Assembly: GCF_024282095.1 (NCBI RefSeq)
Contig: NZ_JAMWZS010000006.1
Location: 25,685-89,684, forward strand
DNA from: Nitrosomonas sp.
Lineage (GTDB): Bacteria > Pseudomonadota > Gammaproteobacteria > Burkholderiales > Nitrosomonadaceae
Direction: 5' to 3'
Length of the DNA: 64,000 nucleotides
A model generated the notes under the pieces. That model was not told the origin of the DNA and made no database searches. It saw only the letters and a list, made by a program, of their open reading frames with translations. The position numbers and the translations under genes were made by a program. How positions within the stretch are numbered: the stretch's first letter is position 1; every line of letters begins with the position of its first letter. This document shows positions 8,020-19,600 of the stretch, piece after piece.

Positions 8020-9447
8020 TCAGTCTAAAACACCCAACCAAGTTTCCAGTGCATTCAGTATCTGCTGAGCATTCTCATCGGCTTTATGTGCCTCGCGCAA
8101 TGATGCAATTTGTGCCGAAAATTCGATCAAAGTAGTGCTCCTGCCGCCAATGCCTTGCGTCAAACGTTGCAAGCGCATCTGTTCCCAATGTTCCATTTCT
8201 GCTGACGTCAAGGTTTCCGGCCAATTACGGGCACGGTAGCGGAATAGCAGCTCAGGCAGCCGCTTATCATGAAAATCAATTTGCATCTTCGCCAGTTGTT
8301 GCGGTGAAGCGCGTCGTATCTGCGCCAACGACGCGGCATCCGCATTATCCAGAAAGCCGTCATACAAGGCGGCATCCACATCGCCGGACGATTCAAACAT
8401 CCGACTGGTGTACGCGGTTGCTACGCGCTGAAAAAAATCCGGATGCGCACACAGTGTTTGCCAATGCCGATAACACGCGTCCATATCGAGCGCGATGCGT
8501 TCCGCGGCTTCGGCGTCCAGGGTTTTGCGCGGTGCCAGTGCCGGGCATTTGTTGATCTTCACGGATTTTACCGGCAGGCGTTGCATGCCTTCGGGCAACT
8601 CGTCGTTGCGAGTAAACAAATATTGACTCAGATCGTCCACACTGAGCGGCAGAAACATCTCTGGATCATGCCGCAGATCGTACACCAGCACGCTGTTGTT
8701 GTTTCCCGGTTCGGCGATCAATGGCATGACCAGAGAGGTGCAACCGGTTTTTGCCGGATACATGCGTGTCGTGTGCAGCACCGGATTGTGGCTGGTCAGA
8801 TCAAGCTGGGCTGCCGCCTTGCGCTTGTCGCGCAGTTGCAGCAGCCAGTCGTACAGGCGTGGTTGTTGTGTGCGCAGCAACCGCGCCAACGCAATAGTGG
8901 CGCGCACGTCGGATAACGCATCATGTGCGGATTCATGCAGAATACCGTTGGCGGCGACCAGATCTTCCAGGCGGAAACTGGGCTGGCCTTCTTCATGTTG
9001 CGGCCAAACAATACCGGCGGGACGCAGGGCATACGTCATGCGCACCAGATCAATGATGTCCCAACGCGAATTGCCTTGTTGCCATTCGCGTGCATACGGA
9101 TCATAAAAATTACGGTACAGCGTAAAACGCGTGACTTCATCGTCAAAACGCAGCGAATTGTAGCCGACACCGCAGGTATTCGGCTGCGCAAATTCGGCAT
9201 GAATACGCGCAATAAATTCCGGTTCGGGTAACCCTTTTTCATCAGCGAGTTGCGGTGTGATGCCGGTGAGTAAGCAGGCTTCCGGGTGCGGCAGGAAATC
9301 GCGCGCTGGTTTGCAGTAAATAACCAGCGGTTCGCCGATTTCGTTCAGCGCTTCATCGGTGCGCACGCCCGCAAACTGGGCGGGACGGTCGCGTCTCGGG
9401 TCGGCGCCAAAAGTTTCGTAATCATGCCAGTAAAAGGTAATAGGCAT
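8020..9447 (-). CDS. sbcB: Exodeoxyribonuclease I
   Basis: This 475-residue protein matches ExoI throughout. The DEDD exonuclease motif I is at the N-terminus (FYWHDYETFGADP, with D9 and E11 as metal ligands), and CGVGYNSLRFDDEV and ESAHDALSDVRATI are further motifs. The C-terminal SH3-like and helical parts are present. ExoI degrades single-stranded DNA 3' to 5' and acts in mismatch repair and recombination. It is transcribed convergently with the upstream regulator and is divergent from the RidA-family gene. It appears intact and of normal length. Confidence 0.95.
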   Translation of the reverse strand: MPITFYWHDYETFGADPRRDRPAQFAGVRTDEALNEIGEPLVIYCKPARDFLPHPEACLLTGITPQLADEKGLPEPEFIARIHAEFAQPNTCGVGYNSLRFDDEVTRFTLYRNFYDPYAREWQQGNSRWDIIDLVRMTYALRPAGIVWPQHEEGQPSFRLEDLVAANGILHESAHDALSDVRATIALARLLRTQQPRLYDWLLQLRDKRKAAAQLDLTSHNPVLHTTRMYPAKTGCTSLVMPLIAEPGNNNSVLVYDLRHDPEMFLPLSVDDLSQYLFTRNDELPEGMQRLPVKSVKINKCPALAPRKTLDAEAAERIALDMDACYRHWQTLCAHPDFFQRVATAYTSRMFESSGDVDAALYDGFLDNADAASLAQIRRASPQQLAKMQIDFHDKRLPELLFRYRARNWPETLTSAEMEHWEQMRLQRLTQGIGGRSTTLIEFSAQIASLREAHKADENAQQILNALETWLGVLD

Positions 9448-9567
9448 CGTGTGTATGGATTTGAGAAATTAAGGAACTGCTGAATACTTGCTCGGCAACT
9501 GGCTCATTGCACAATTATAGTGGTATCTTACGCAAAAATTCTTAAACCCATGTAAGGAAAAAACACT

Positions 9568-9948
9568 ATGGCACGTAAACTCATCAGCTCAGGTTCCACT
9601 TTTGAACACGAAATCGGCTACTCGCGCGCAGTGGTCGAAGGCAACTGGATTCTGGTTTCCGGCACGACCGGTTTTGATTACAGCAAAATGACCATTTCCG
9701 ATGATTTATTGGAGCAGACGGAACAATGCTTCAAAAACATCGACGCGGCACTCAATCAAGCCGGATCAAGCATGAAGGATGTGGTGCGCGTCACGTATGT
9801 GTTCCCCAAAGCAGAGGATTTTGAAAAATGCTGGCCGATCATGCGCAAATATCTGGGCGATGTCAGACCGTCTGCGATGATGCTTGCGGCGGGTTTGTCC
9901 GATCCACGCATGAAGATTGAAATTCAGGTGACGGCTTATCGTGACTGA
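9568..9948 (+). CDS. RidA/YjgF-family protein
   Basis: This 126-residue protein has the RidA fold signature: SGTTGFDYSKM, a central NIDAALNQAGSSMKDVVRVT and a C-terminal KIEIQVTAYR. RidA-family enzymes hydrolyse reactive enamine/imine intermediates, such as 2-aminoacrylate from PLP dehydratases like IlvA. A true RidA has an arginine about 13 residues before KIEIE that holds the substrate carboxylate. Here the nearest arginine (VRPSAMM) is shifted, so I favour one of the Rid subfamilies lacking the deaminase arginine. A ribosome-binding site (AAGGAA) lies before the ATG. Confidence 0.88.
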   Translation: MARKLISSGSTFEHEIGYSRAVVEGNWILVSGTTGFDYSKMTISDDLLEQTEQCFKNIDAALNQAGSSMKDVVRVTYVFPKAEDFEKCWPIMRKYLGDVRPSAMMLAAGLSDPRMKIEIQVTAYRD

Positions 9949-9987
9949 GACCTGGTGACAAGAAGAATGGGGGGTTCTGCGTTATGG

Positions 9988-11019
9988 CTAAGTAGAAGGG
10001 GTTTTAACATTATTCCAGTGCTGAGTAAAAAGCCTGATTAACAGGATGCCAACCATGCCACCGGCCGAATCGATGAAAAAATCGGTCACCAGGGGAGTTC
10101 GGCCATCGATATAGAGTTGTACAATTTCGGTACCGCCGGCCATCATCAGAATGACGACCGTGATCTGAACCACAGGCTGCTTTTTCAGCATTAAACCAAG
10201 AATCAACCCCAGCAAGAAAAAGAAGCACACGTGCCAGACCTTGGATAAATCCCATGGAATGATTGTTTTAAACGCAGGACTTTCTGCGTCAATTTGCGTT
10301 TCGACTTGATGCGATACCGAATCTTTCATATAACCCGGCAGGCTCGTTCCAATGACGATGGAAATAAAGGCGGAAGCCAGTAATATACGGGCGAGCGTGG
10401 ATCTTTTATCTGCAAAAAGGCATGAGCCGACCAATAACAGAAAAAAAGCGCCCCATGAAATAAGAATGATGTTTCTGATCCATAGATAGGCTTGGGTTTC
10501 GCTCACAGGATAAAGCTGCATATTTCTTACCTGGAGTGAACCTGTGGATTGATTGAGTTCGGCGATCACGCGGACGCTTTGGGTTTCAGGCGTCATGTAA
10601 AAAAAATTATGGTAACTTTTCCAATCATGAGTGCCAGTCAGCGAGGTGACAATGAGTGGCAGATCCCAACGGTCCTCTTCCCCATCATTCTGCACCAATA
10701 TCAGTCTTGCCAGGCTCCATGGCTTCTTGCCTGGTACCACATTGTCGCATTTGACCTCAGCGGAAAACATCAGCACGGCACCCTGTTCGATCGGTGGAAG
10801 ATACTGGTGAACGCTGGCGCCGGTTCGTGGATCACTGGAAAAAAGCGTCAATTCATTGTCCACGACATCAATCCGGTCGTCTCCGGATACCTTGGCGCTC
10901 CAGTTGCCGGTCAAAAGCTCGGGTCCAACCTGTTGATAGCGATCAACCCATATTTGACAGGCAAAGGTTGCAACTACCAGGAGAATAAAGAGAAAACTAT
11001 TTGTTTTGAGCAAAGGCAT
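9988..11019 (-). CDS. VanZ-family membrane protein with extracytoplasmic domain
   Basis: The protein has 343 residues. An N-terminal membrane anchor is followed by about 150 residues of beta-rich extracytoplasmic sequence resembling a carbohydrate-binding jelly roll (GASVHQYLPPIEQGAVLMFS...). About five membrane helices follow, ending in a VanZ-like segment (GTEIVQLYIDGRTPLVTDFF). VanZ-like proteins are often found with exopolysaccharide or exosortase systems, but their biochemistry is unclear. No polysaccharide cluster adjoins it, although a PEP-CTERM protein is encoded at 25.4 kb. The function is not assigned. Confidence 0.78.
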   Translation of the reverse strand: MPLLKTNSFLFILLVVATFACQIWVDRYQQVGPELLTGNWSAKVSGDDRIDVVDNELTLFSSDPRTGASVHQYLPPIEQGAVLMFSAEVKCDNVVPGKKPWSLARLILVQNDGEEDRWDLPLIVTSLTGTHDWKSYHNFFYMTPETQSVRVIAELNQSTGSLQVRNMQLYPVSETQAYLWIRNIILISWGAFFLLLVGSCLFADKRSTLARILLASAFISIVIGTSLPGYMKDSVSHQVETQIDAESPAFKTIIPWDLSKVWHVCFFFLLGLILGLMLKKQPVVQITVVILMMAGGTEIVQLYIDGRTPLVTDFFIDSAGGMVGILLIRLFTQHWNNVKTPST

Positions 11020-11154
11020 ACAGTAGGTATTGGAATGTTTTCATGTCAGGGTTGCTATTGAGTTTGGGGGATCAGGAAATGCCGTCATCTCCCCAATGGA
11101 CCCTGGTTTATCCATGTATGCCGACAGGCAAGGCGGTTCGCAACGCTCTTTAAT

Positions 11155-11229
11155 CTAGAAATACTGAACCATTAAGGCGATATATCCAACAACAAAAATA
11201 GCCATGACAATAATGACAAGCTTTTTCAT
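11155..11229 (-). CDS. 24-residue single-helix membrane peptide
   Basis: A short frame of 24 codons opens with ATG at 11229 and ends in TAG at 11155. It starts MKKLVIIVMAIF, continues as one unbroken hydrophobic segment and ends in MVQYF, so it would be a single membrane helix with a Lys-Lys inner anchor. A strong ribosome-binding site, AAAGGAG, lies 8 bp upstream of the ATG. I do not recognise a named family. It could be a small membrane regulator or a type I toxin-like peptide. The good ribosome site and clean TM composition are the evidence that it is real. Confidence 0.55.
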   Translation of the reverse strand: MKKLVIIVMAIFVVGYIALMVQYF

Positions 11230-11584
11230 CGAATTAACTCCTTTCCGTTAAGTGCTGATTAATCATTGTTGTGTAATAGCGCATAAGTAAAGCGCATCCT
11301 GTGCTTTGCCGTCAAGTGCTATTGTTTGTCTTTGTTTGTTTGCTTGTATCATTCGGGCTCAAGTCACTGCCGCATGAGGTGAATGCGTAGTGACACAGAT
11401 AGCCGACAACTCATCAATTAAATTGTATTTCTTCAGAAGTGAGGATAAAGACATATCGCATTAGAGATCTGGCAGCATGCCTTCAGAGGGGGCATATCCT
11501 GCGCGCCAGTCGGCGGCGGCGACCCTTATCTCGCAATAACCTGACAGGTAATGCTTACAAGGGTTTGAGAATATAAATTTTAAG
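11230..11584. other. Intergenic stretch, no gene seen
   Basis: No frame here has both a plausible start and coding character. The only feature near the small peptide gene is TGTGTAATAGCGCATA (about 11270-11285), a poor match to the 16-bp operator found elsewhere; I do not count it. Confidence 0.4.
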
Positions 11585-12061
11585 TCAGGCAGATGGATTC
11601 AAGGAATTTATTATTACATCTCGCACCACTTGAGCGCGATAACTTGATCTGGATGGAAAGCGTAACAGTTTAAAACCAGCAGTCATGCATGCTTTTTCCA
11701 CGAAATTGCTTTTAGCACGCGCTTCGCGCCGAATATTGTTTGTATCATCCAACTCTAAAACAGCAACGATCGTGAGCGTTCGTTTTTCACAAAGTATGTA
11801 ATCAAAATGCTGAGGCGGAATTCTATAGATTGCGGCGCTACAACTTCGTACATTAAAAATCTCATCCGGTGTAAGCACGTCAGTAATACGCACTTTTGCA
11901 AATATCTCATAATCATTTGATAAAGATTCTTTTAGCGCGAGAAAAAAAGAATGCTCGGTGCTGGAAAGTATTCCTTCCTGAGATTCATATTTAAAATGAG
12001 AAGATTTTTTACGAAATTTCAACAACGTAAATGTCTTGCTGAAAATTGCAATTATATTCAT
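11585..12061 (-). CDS. DUF2726 domain protein (nuclease-like fold)
   Basis: This 158-residue protein carries the DUF2726 pattern: an N-terminal helix with LSSTEHSFFLALKES, then AKVRITDVLTPD, HFDYILCEKRTLTIVAVLEL and a C-terminal KACMTAGFKLLRFPSRSSY. DUF2726 is a restriction-endonuclease-like domain often found in topoisomerase/helicase-associated or stand-alone proteins; the D in HFDYIL and the E in VLELDD fit its acidic core. It is more AT-rich than sbcB and ndvB on either side, which suggests acquisition. It stands alone, and its biological role is unknown. Confidence 0.75.
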   Translation of the reverse strand: MNIIAIFSKTFTLLKFRKKSSHFKYESQEGILSSTEHSFFLALKESLSNDYEIFAKVRITDVLTPDEIFNVRSCSAAIYRIPPQHFDYILCEKRTLTIVAVLELDDTNNIRREARAKSNFVEKACMTAGFKLLRFPSRSSYRAQVVRDVIINSLNPSA

Positions 12062-12266
12062 GATGAAATACTAACCGATCAAAGAATAAGGTTATCGGCA
12101 ATAAAGAAGGAGCTTAAAGGCGTTCGGAAAAATAGTGTGACCGGAATAAAGAAAGTCTGCGTTAGTTAAGCGTTAAAAACTGTTTTATAAAAAGCACATT
12201 AGATGGCTATTGAATATATAATCAATAACTCACCGATCAATTTGATAGTTTATCGATAATTACAAA

Positions 12267-12575
12267 ATGAAAGAAGAAATTAAACAAAGATTGGAAAAGC
12301 ATGAAACCTGGCAGCGTGTACTCTATATGTTATTTTTCATTTTCATCTATACGATTTCAAAATTTCTAATTATTGGTGTCATGTTATTTCAGTTCATTAC
12401 TATTATTTTGACCGGTAACATTAATGAGCAATTGCTGAAATTTGGCCAGAATCTTAGTACGTATCTTTATCAAATTACAATATTTTTAACTTATAACAGT
12501 GAACAACGTCCATTCCCGTTTAGCGCATGGCCAGATGGCGCACCTAATCAGAAAGCTTATTATCTTGACGAATGA
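12267..12575 (+). CDS. DUF4389 membrane protein
   Basis: This 102-residue protein begins with a charged helix (MKEEIKQRLEKHETWQRVLY) and has two membrane helices. It ends in a conserved-looking tail, NSEQRPFPFSAWPDGAP, which is typical of DUF4389 proteins. The role of the family is unknown. It is AT-rich like the divergent DUF2726 gene and lies about 205 bp from it. No strong ribosome-binding site is visible before the ATG. Confidence 0.75.
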   Translation: MKEEIKQRLEKHETWQRVLYMLFFIFIYTISKFLIIGVMLFQFITIILTGNINEQLLKFGQNLSTYLYQITIFLTYNSEQRPFPFSAWPDGAPNQKAYYLDE

Positions 12576-12731
12576 ATGCAGTCAAGATTTAACTTAAAAT
12601 AGGGTTTTTTTACTGTCTTTAAAGTCTTTAAAAATGGGGTACTTTGCTGGAATGTGGGTAACTTTTACTTCACACAAAGTTAGCTATTAGTCGTGTATAA
12701 AAGATTGCATGGCTTAATATGAATCCCATCC

Positions 12732-12782
12732 GCAAGTAGGTACGAGCATAACGCTGTGTGCTTGCTTGCTGTACCTACTTGC
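12732..12782. terminator. Perfect 12-bp inverted repeat
   Basis: GCAAGTAGGTAC (12732-12743) is the exact reverse complement of GTACCTACTTGC (12771-12782), with a 27-base loop. It lies 32 bp beyond the stop of the minus-strand secreted protein gene. No T-run follows, so an intrinsic terminator is uncertain; an operator or RNA end-protecting hairpin is possible. Confidence 0.5.
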
Positions 12783-12813
12783 CTACCTGCAAAAAGCAGT
12801 ATATCCGTTTTTT

Positions 12814-13497
12814 TTACTGGATCGTCAAGTGATAAGTAACATTCTGGGATTGCCCCGCCCGGAAATGCAGAACATGCGTTCCCCGAGGAAGTGGTGGCAA
12901 CATTACCCAGAAGCCGTCAGAAACAATCGGATATCCCGTGAGAAGATTGGGATCCAATCCAAAGATATTATCCGCTGGGAATTTAACTGAGAAAACCGGG
13001 GATTGACTCCGTATGATCGGAGTTTTCGGATTAAAAATAATCGGACTTCCATCCAGAGTGGCTTCAAGATCGCCCCCAATGGATGGCGGAAGAAAGTCAT
13101 TAGCGAATTGACGGTAATCAGCTTCCGTATTGTTTGGATCGTCCAATGCAGAGTTAATCCAGAAGGCGTTGGCTATTGGAAACAATATGTGCTTTCCGTG
13201 TGGGATAGTGCAATTGCGTTCAGTTGTGCCACCCGAAAAAATACCTGCTAGAAACCAAACCGCTCCTGTTTGTTTGACATCACAAAAAGCGCCACTATTA
13301 TCCAACATGGGATTTGTTGCGGCGGGAATTGCAAGAGCCCACTGCCACCACTTCATTGACCACTCACCCATAGTTTTGCCAAGTACAGCGGGTGTCGCAT
13401 CGGCATGGGCATGCGAAGGGGAAGTCATGGCGAATGAGATCAGTATAGCGCAGACTGTGTGCGATAGTATTCGTGAATATTTGTTAAACATAAGCAT
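12814..13497 (-). CDS. Secreted hypothetical protein, Trp-rich N-terminus
   Basis: The 227-residue protein starts at the ATG at 13497, preceded by AGGAGATTAAC, in preference to an upstream in-frame ATG. A Sec signal peptide is followed by a likely cleavage near SHAHADATP. The mature start has GKTMGEWSMKWWQWALAIP, an unusual tryptophan-rich segment, and the body is about 200 residues with two cysteines (GAFCDVKQ and ERNCTIPHG) that could form a disulphide. Similar exported proteins of unknown function are common in Proteobacteria. I cannot assign a function. No operon partner is evident. Confidence 0.75.
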   Translation of the reverse strand: MLMFNKYSRILSHTVCAILISFAMTSPSHAHADATPAVLGKTMGEWSMKWWQWALAIPAATNPMLDNSGAFCDVKQTGAVWFLAGIFSGGTTERNCTIPHGKHILFPIANAFWINSALDDPNNTEADYRQFANDFLPPSIGGDLEATLDGSPIIFNPKTPIIRSQSPVFSVKFPADNIFGLDPNLLTGYPIVSDGFWVMLPPLPRGTHVLHFRAGQSQNVTYHLTIQ

Positions 13498-13625
13498 GTT
13501 AATCTCCTGTTCTTTAAGAAAAAACTTACTCATCAATTAAATATATTTTTTCAGAACAAAATGCTAAGAATTGGCAATGTCCGGTAAGATATTAACAGAA
13601 CGTTGTGTGGTGATGATAATGTGTA

Positions 13626-16600
13626 CTACTTCAAATCCACCTCGACGTGATGCTCCTGGTGATCGTCTACCAGGGGAATCATGCCTTGTGGTCGCCCTGA
13701 TTCATCGACACCCACGCTATCAACCACGGTACCATCCACTGTTACATGGATTTCATGGTTGGGTTTCTCACCGTTGCATTTGATGGTGATGTGATAGAAA
13801 GTTTCGCGAAAGCGGTAGTGAATACTGTACGATTTCCAGTGCGCCGGAATACACGGGGTCATGCGCAGATGGTCTACTTCCAGTTGCAGACCGAGCAGCG
13901 TTTCCACGGTCAATCGGTACATCCAGCCTGCCGCCCCAGTGTACCAAGTCCAGCCACCCCGGCCCAGATGTGGTGCTGCACCATAAATATCCGCGCACAT
14001 AACGTACGGCTCAACTTTATAACGTTCGATTTCCGCAGGTGTACGGCCGTGATTGACGGGATTGAGCATGGCGAACAATTCCCATGCACGTTCCCGGTCA
14101 CCCAGCATGGCAAACGCCATCGTGGACCAAATTGCGGCATGAGTATATTGGCCGCCGTTTTCACGGATGCCGGGCACGTAGCCTTTGATATATCCGGGTT
14201 CAAGTTCGGATTTGTCGAAGGGTGGATCGAATAACTGGATCAACTGTGTATCGCGTCGTATCAGACGTTTATCCACCGCGGCCATTGCTTGGCGTGCACG
14301 CGCGGAATCACCGCCGGAAATAACCGCCCAGCTCTGACTGATCGAATCAATCTGACACTCATCATTGCTGGACGAGCCCAGAGGTGTGCCGTCATCGAAA
14401 TAGGCCCTCCGATACCAGTCGCCGTCCCAGGCATTGGCCTCGATATGGTCACGCAACAACGAAGCCTGTCCGGCGCAAATATCAACAAAAATTGCATCCC
14501 CCCGACTCCGCGCCAAATCGGTAAATACCTGAAGGTTGGCGTACAAGAACCATGCTAGCCAAACGCTCTCGCCCTTGCCGTCACGACCGACGAGATTCAT
14601 GCCATCGTTCCAATCGCCGCAGCCCATCAGCGGTAATTGATGCTCGCCAAAGCGCAAACCATGCTTGATGGCGCGTACGCAATGTTCATAAAGGCTTGCC
14701 GCTTCCGTCGAACGTTGTGGCTGGTCGTAATAAGCCTCCTCTTCTGGATATAACTCGCGGCCTTCCAAGAAGTGGATCGATTCGTCCAGTATGCCGGTAT
14801 CGCCGGTCGCCAACACATAGCGGCAGGTTGCATACGGCAACCACAGATAATCATCGGAAAAATGGGTGCGCACGCCCTGCCCATTGGGCGGATGCCACCA
14901 GTGTTGCACGTCACCCTGAAGGAATTGCCGCTCGGCGCAACGGATTAATTGTTCGCGGGCAAGCCACGGTGTCGCATGGATCAGCGCCATGGTGTCTTGT
15001 AACTGATCGCGAAAGCCGTAGGCGCCGCCCGACTGATAATATCCGCTACGGCCCCATAATCGGCAGGATAGTGTTTGGTAAATCAGCCAGCCGTTAGTCA
15101 GAACATCCAAACCAGGATCTGGCGTCTCCACATGTACTGCGCCCAAGGCGTGGTTCCAGTATCCCCATACCCCCTCTAATGCTTGCCGTGCACCTGCGAG
15201 TCCTCCATATTGCTGGATCAGTTGTTGCGCTTCTTCAGTATCGTGGGCTGCGCCGAATATAAATACGATTTCCTGCGCTTGTCCTTCAGCCAGTTCGATT
15301 TGGGTCTGGATTGCGGCACATGGGTCCAGGCCCGCACCGGTCTTGCCCGACAAGCGTTTGCGGCGCATCGCTGCCGGGCTGGCCAGCGAGCCGTTACGAC
15401 CAATGAACTCGGTACGATTTCCGGTCACCGAACGTGCCTGTTCGCTGACCTTCGCAAAAACGATCCGTTTGGCATATTCACGACCATATGCATTACGGGC
15501 ATACAGCGCTCCACTATGCGCATCTATTTCAGTCACAATGTGCATCAGATTGGTGTGCCGCCATTCACCGAGTACCAGCTCCCAGTAGCCGGTGAGCGAC
15601 AATCGCCGCGGGCGTTTCGAATGATTGTGCAGCTTGATCACCACGAATTTCACTGGCGCATCCATGGCAACGTAGATTTTCAGCTCCGAAGAAATATCAG
15701 TTTGATCATGCTCGAACACGCTGTATCCAAATCCATGCCGGCAAACATATCCGGACTGACCTCCGGACGGTAATGGCGTCGGTGACCAGAATTCGCCGGT
15801 TTCTTCATCGCGAATGTAGAACGTCTCACCACTGCTGTCGCTAAGCGGATCATTGTGCCAAGGGGTCAATCGGAATTCGTGTGCGTTCTCCACCCAGGTA
15901 TATGCACTTCCGCACTCACTGACAACGGTGCCGATGTGCGGGCTGGCGATTACATTGACCCACGGTGCGGGCGTGCTTTTACCGGGTTCGAGGGTGATGA
16001 CGTACTCGCGCCCATCGGGCGTAAAACCTCCCAAACCGTTGTAGAAAATCAGTTCGCGCGTTAACAGCGGGCTGGTTGATTTAGCGACCGGCAGCAGCCG
16101 GGGTTCCAGAAGATCCGAAATACGTTCAGCCGATACGCGGCGTTCCAATGGTTCGATTAACGTTTCGGCGGTATCGCTGAATACGATGCGCGCGACAGTC
16201 TGCAGCAAGACTCGCTCATCTTCGGTCAGCTCTTCGGTACGTCGCACGAAGACACCACCGGGTTTGTCGATGATTTGCGCTTCAGGTCCCGCGTTGATCA
16301 GTCCCATGATCTGATCGTGCAGAACCGCCCGATAGCCCGAAAAATCCTCGTTCACGATTACCAGATCAGCTGCCAATCCCTTCATCCGCCAATAGGCATG
16401 CGCTTGCAGCGCTTGTTTGATCAGGTCGATACGGTTGAGACTGCCGATTCTAATCAGTACGATCGGCAGGTCACCCGAAATGGCAAAGCGCCACAGCCCG
16501 GATTGCCCCAATTGGTTGCGTGCAATCATGCTAGGGGCAGCGCGCCGCAATGCATTGCTGTATATGACGGAACTCGCAAGGCGACCGTATACTTGGGCAT

Positions 16601-19600
16601 CAGCTTCGGTGGCGTTGAGGTTGCGCAGTACTTCCTGACTCTGGAACCATGCCATTTCAAAAGCCCGTTCCACGAAATGCCGGTCGCAATAATTATCCAA
16701 CAACCCCAAGGCCGCCTCGCGCGTACTCGCAACACCGGAGATGATCTGTAGCGTGGCCGATTCGTCCGGTAACAAGGTGATGGTGCGGCGGATCGCCACG
16801 ATCGGATCGAGCACCGAACCATCTGTGTTCGACAAGTTTGACGCGCGATTACTCGCATCCAGTACCACTGGATTGGCCGCTGTTCGTCCCCGTCCGATGA
16901 ATTGGGTGCGATCCGTCTCATAGGACGGCTCATCAATCACCGTACCCGGAGCCGCCAGTAAATGGAACATCCAGGGTATCTGTTCTCGCGGCGTGCGGCG
17001 CCGCCGCGTACAAAGGATCGCCTGTCGATCGCGGACAATTTCGGTTTGCACGAACAGATTGCTGAAAGCACGATGAGCTAAATCGGAATTCAGCGGCGCC
17101 AGCACCACCTCCGCATAGCTGGTTACTTCAATATGACGCGTACGGGACGATTGGTTGGTCAGTGTGACGCGGCGAATTTCCACGTTGTCTTCGGGTGAAA
17201 CGCTGATTTCAGTGTGCGTTTCGATCGCATGATCACGGCGACGATATTCCGCACGTCCTTGCACGAAGATCGCCTCGTAGTGATCGGCTTTGCGCAGAGT
17301 GGGTTGATAAGCAGTGGACCAATACCGCCCGGAATCACGGTCGCGCAAGTAAATGAAAGTACCCCAGCCATCGGAGGTCGCATCCTCGCGCCAGCGGGTG
17401 ACGGCCAGATCGCGCCAGCGGCTGTAACCGCCACCGGCATGTGTCGCCATGACGTGATACTGGCCATTGGATAACAAGTGTACTTCCGGTATCGGTGTGT
17501 TCGGGTCGGTAAACACGCGCATAATCGTGCCAGATTCCGGGACTGCCGGGCGCGCAGCGGCACTGACTTCCGCGGCATGGGGGTGTAATGTTGCCCCTTT
17601 TTTCGGTATACGCTCCTGCAACAACAATTTTGTCGCCTGGACCAACGGATCCGACATAAAACGGCGCTGCATCGGACAGTTAAGCAATACCTGTTCAAAA
17701 GCTAATAGGCTCATGCCTTGGTGATGCGCCATAAAGGTGCGCACAATGGCGCTGGTTTTGCCGCGCGGCACACGGGATGGCGTAAAATCGACCGCTTCGT
17801 AGAATCCATAGGCGCCGAGCAAACCGCTGGCTGCCAGCGTCTGCAAATTGCGGCACGCTTCGCGCGGCATCATCGTCAGTGCCAGTGCGCTGGCGTAAGG
17901 CGCAATGACCAGGTCATCTCCCAGCCCTCGCTTGAAACCCAATCCTGGCACACCGAATGCCCGATATTGATAGACTTGGTTGATATCGGTGGCGTTATAG
18001 CAGGACTCGGAAATGCCCCAGGGCACATCGCGTTGCCGACCGTATTCGACCTGGCGCGACACCGCAGCTTGGCAGGTTTGCTCCAACAACGTGTTGTCGT
18101 AGCCCGGCATGATCAGACGCGGCATGAGGTATTCGAACATCGAACCACTCCAGGAAATCAGGCTGACATCTCCGCCATGGCTGGTCAACAGTCGGCCTAG
18201 CGCAAACCAATGTTTTTGCGGTATTTGCCCCTGTGCGATGAGTAGAAAACTGGCTAGGCGCGCTTCGGATGCCAGCAGATCATAGCAGGATTGATCGCGG
18301 CGACGTTCGCCGACATCGTAGCCGATAGCCAGCAAATCCCGCGATGTATCGTAGAGAAATTCAAAATCCATGACGGCAAGTTTGCGGCAACGATCCGCCA
18401 GGGCATTGATGACCCTAATCCGCTCCAATGCACCTTTGGCAGCTCCAGCGGATAGCCGCGTTTGCATATCTGCGGCGTTGCTTCCGGCCAATTCCGCCAG
18501 TGTCGGGATGTGGTTGAATGGCTGAGGTTCGGGAACTAGGTATCGCAGATCATCTTGCAGTGATCGAATCTGCTGATCAAATGCCTGCGCCCAGTAATAC
18601 AGCTCGCCATCGATATCGATATCCGCGGGCAGACAAGCGATCATCTCCTCGCTGATATGATGCATCTCATCCAGCAAGCTATCGATGGTCGCCAATGTGT
18701 GCGTCGGTCCGTTCACTGTGAGTGTGCGCAGATGGGCCTCAAGCGCCTCGATTTTCTTCGCAAGATCGGAGATGGGTGATACGGGTACGTGTTCGACAAG
18801 CACTCGCAAGGTATCCTGCAACCCATGAAATGCATTGGCTGACAGAATCGGCTGGTGCTTCAACTCGATCAATCCCGCTTGCAAGGTGAGCAAGCTACCG
18901 GCGAGGTTTCCGCTGTCCACAGAAGAAACATATTGCGGATGTAACGGTTTCAGTGTGCGCGTGTCGTACCAGTTGTAAAAATGACCAAGGTAGCGTTCCA
19001 GTTTTTCCATCGTCTCCAGCGTATTTTGAACCAATCGCAGGAATTCGCCGGCGGCGATGTAACCAAAATCATAGGCGGCCAGATCCGCCAGCAATGACAT
19101 GCCGATATTCGTGGGTGATGTACGCGTGGCAATGGCGGGTGCCGGATATTCCTGAAAATTGTCGGGTGGCAGCCAGTTGTCCTGTGCACTGACAAATTGT
19201 GCGAAGAAGCGCCATGTACGGCGCGCTGATGCGCGCAGGAATATGCGTTGATCGCTCGTCAGCTGAGGTGCCGTGGATAAAAGCGGTTTGCTGATCCACC
19301 AGGCGACAACAGGTGATAACAACCAAGCTAACAAAACAGGTGCACAGAACAACAGTTCCGTTGGACGACTGCTTGCCAATGCCAAGCCCAGCGCTATTGC
19401 CACAGTAGGCGCAATCCACATTTCTTTCACAAAATCGACCAACGTACGGCACGCATTGCGGCGCGTATAGGATGGTAAATGCCACAGCATCAAGCCGTGT
19501 CGCGTGAACAGCATGCGCAGTCCCGAACGTAAGATGGCGCTCAGGCTGATCAGCGTGTCATAGGGCAACAGAATCAACGTCAACAAAGCGAGTGCGATGG

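Noticed and set aside
11270-11285. Thirteenth operator copy near the 24-residue peptide
   Set aside because: TGTGTAATAGCGCATA matches too few of the fixed positions, so I do not count it.
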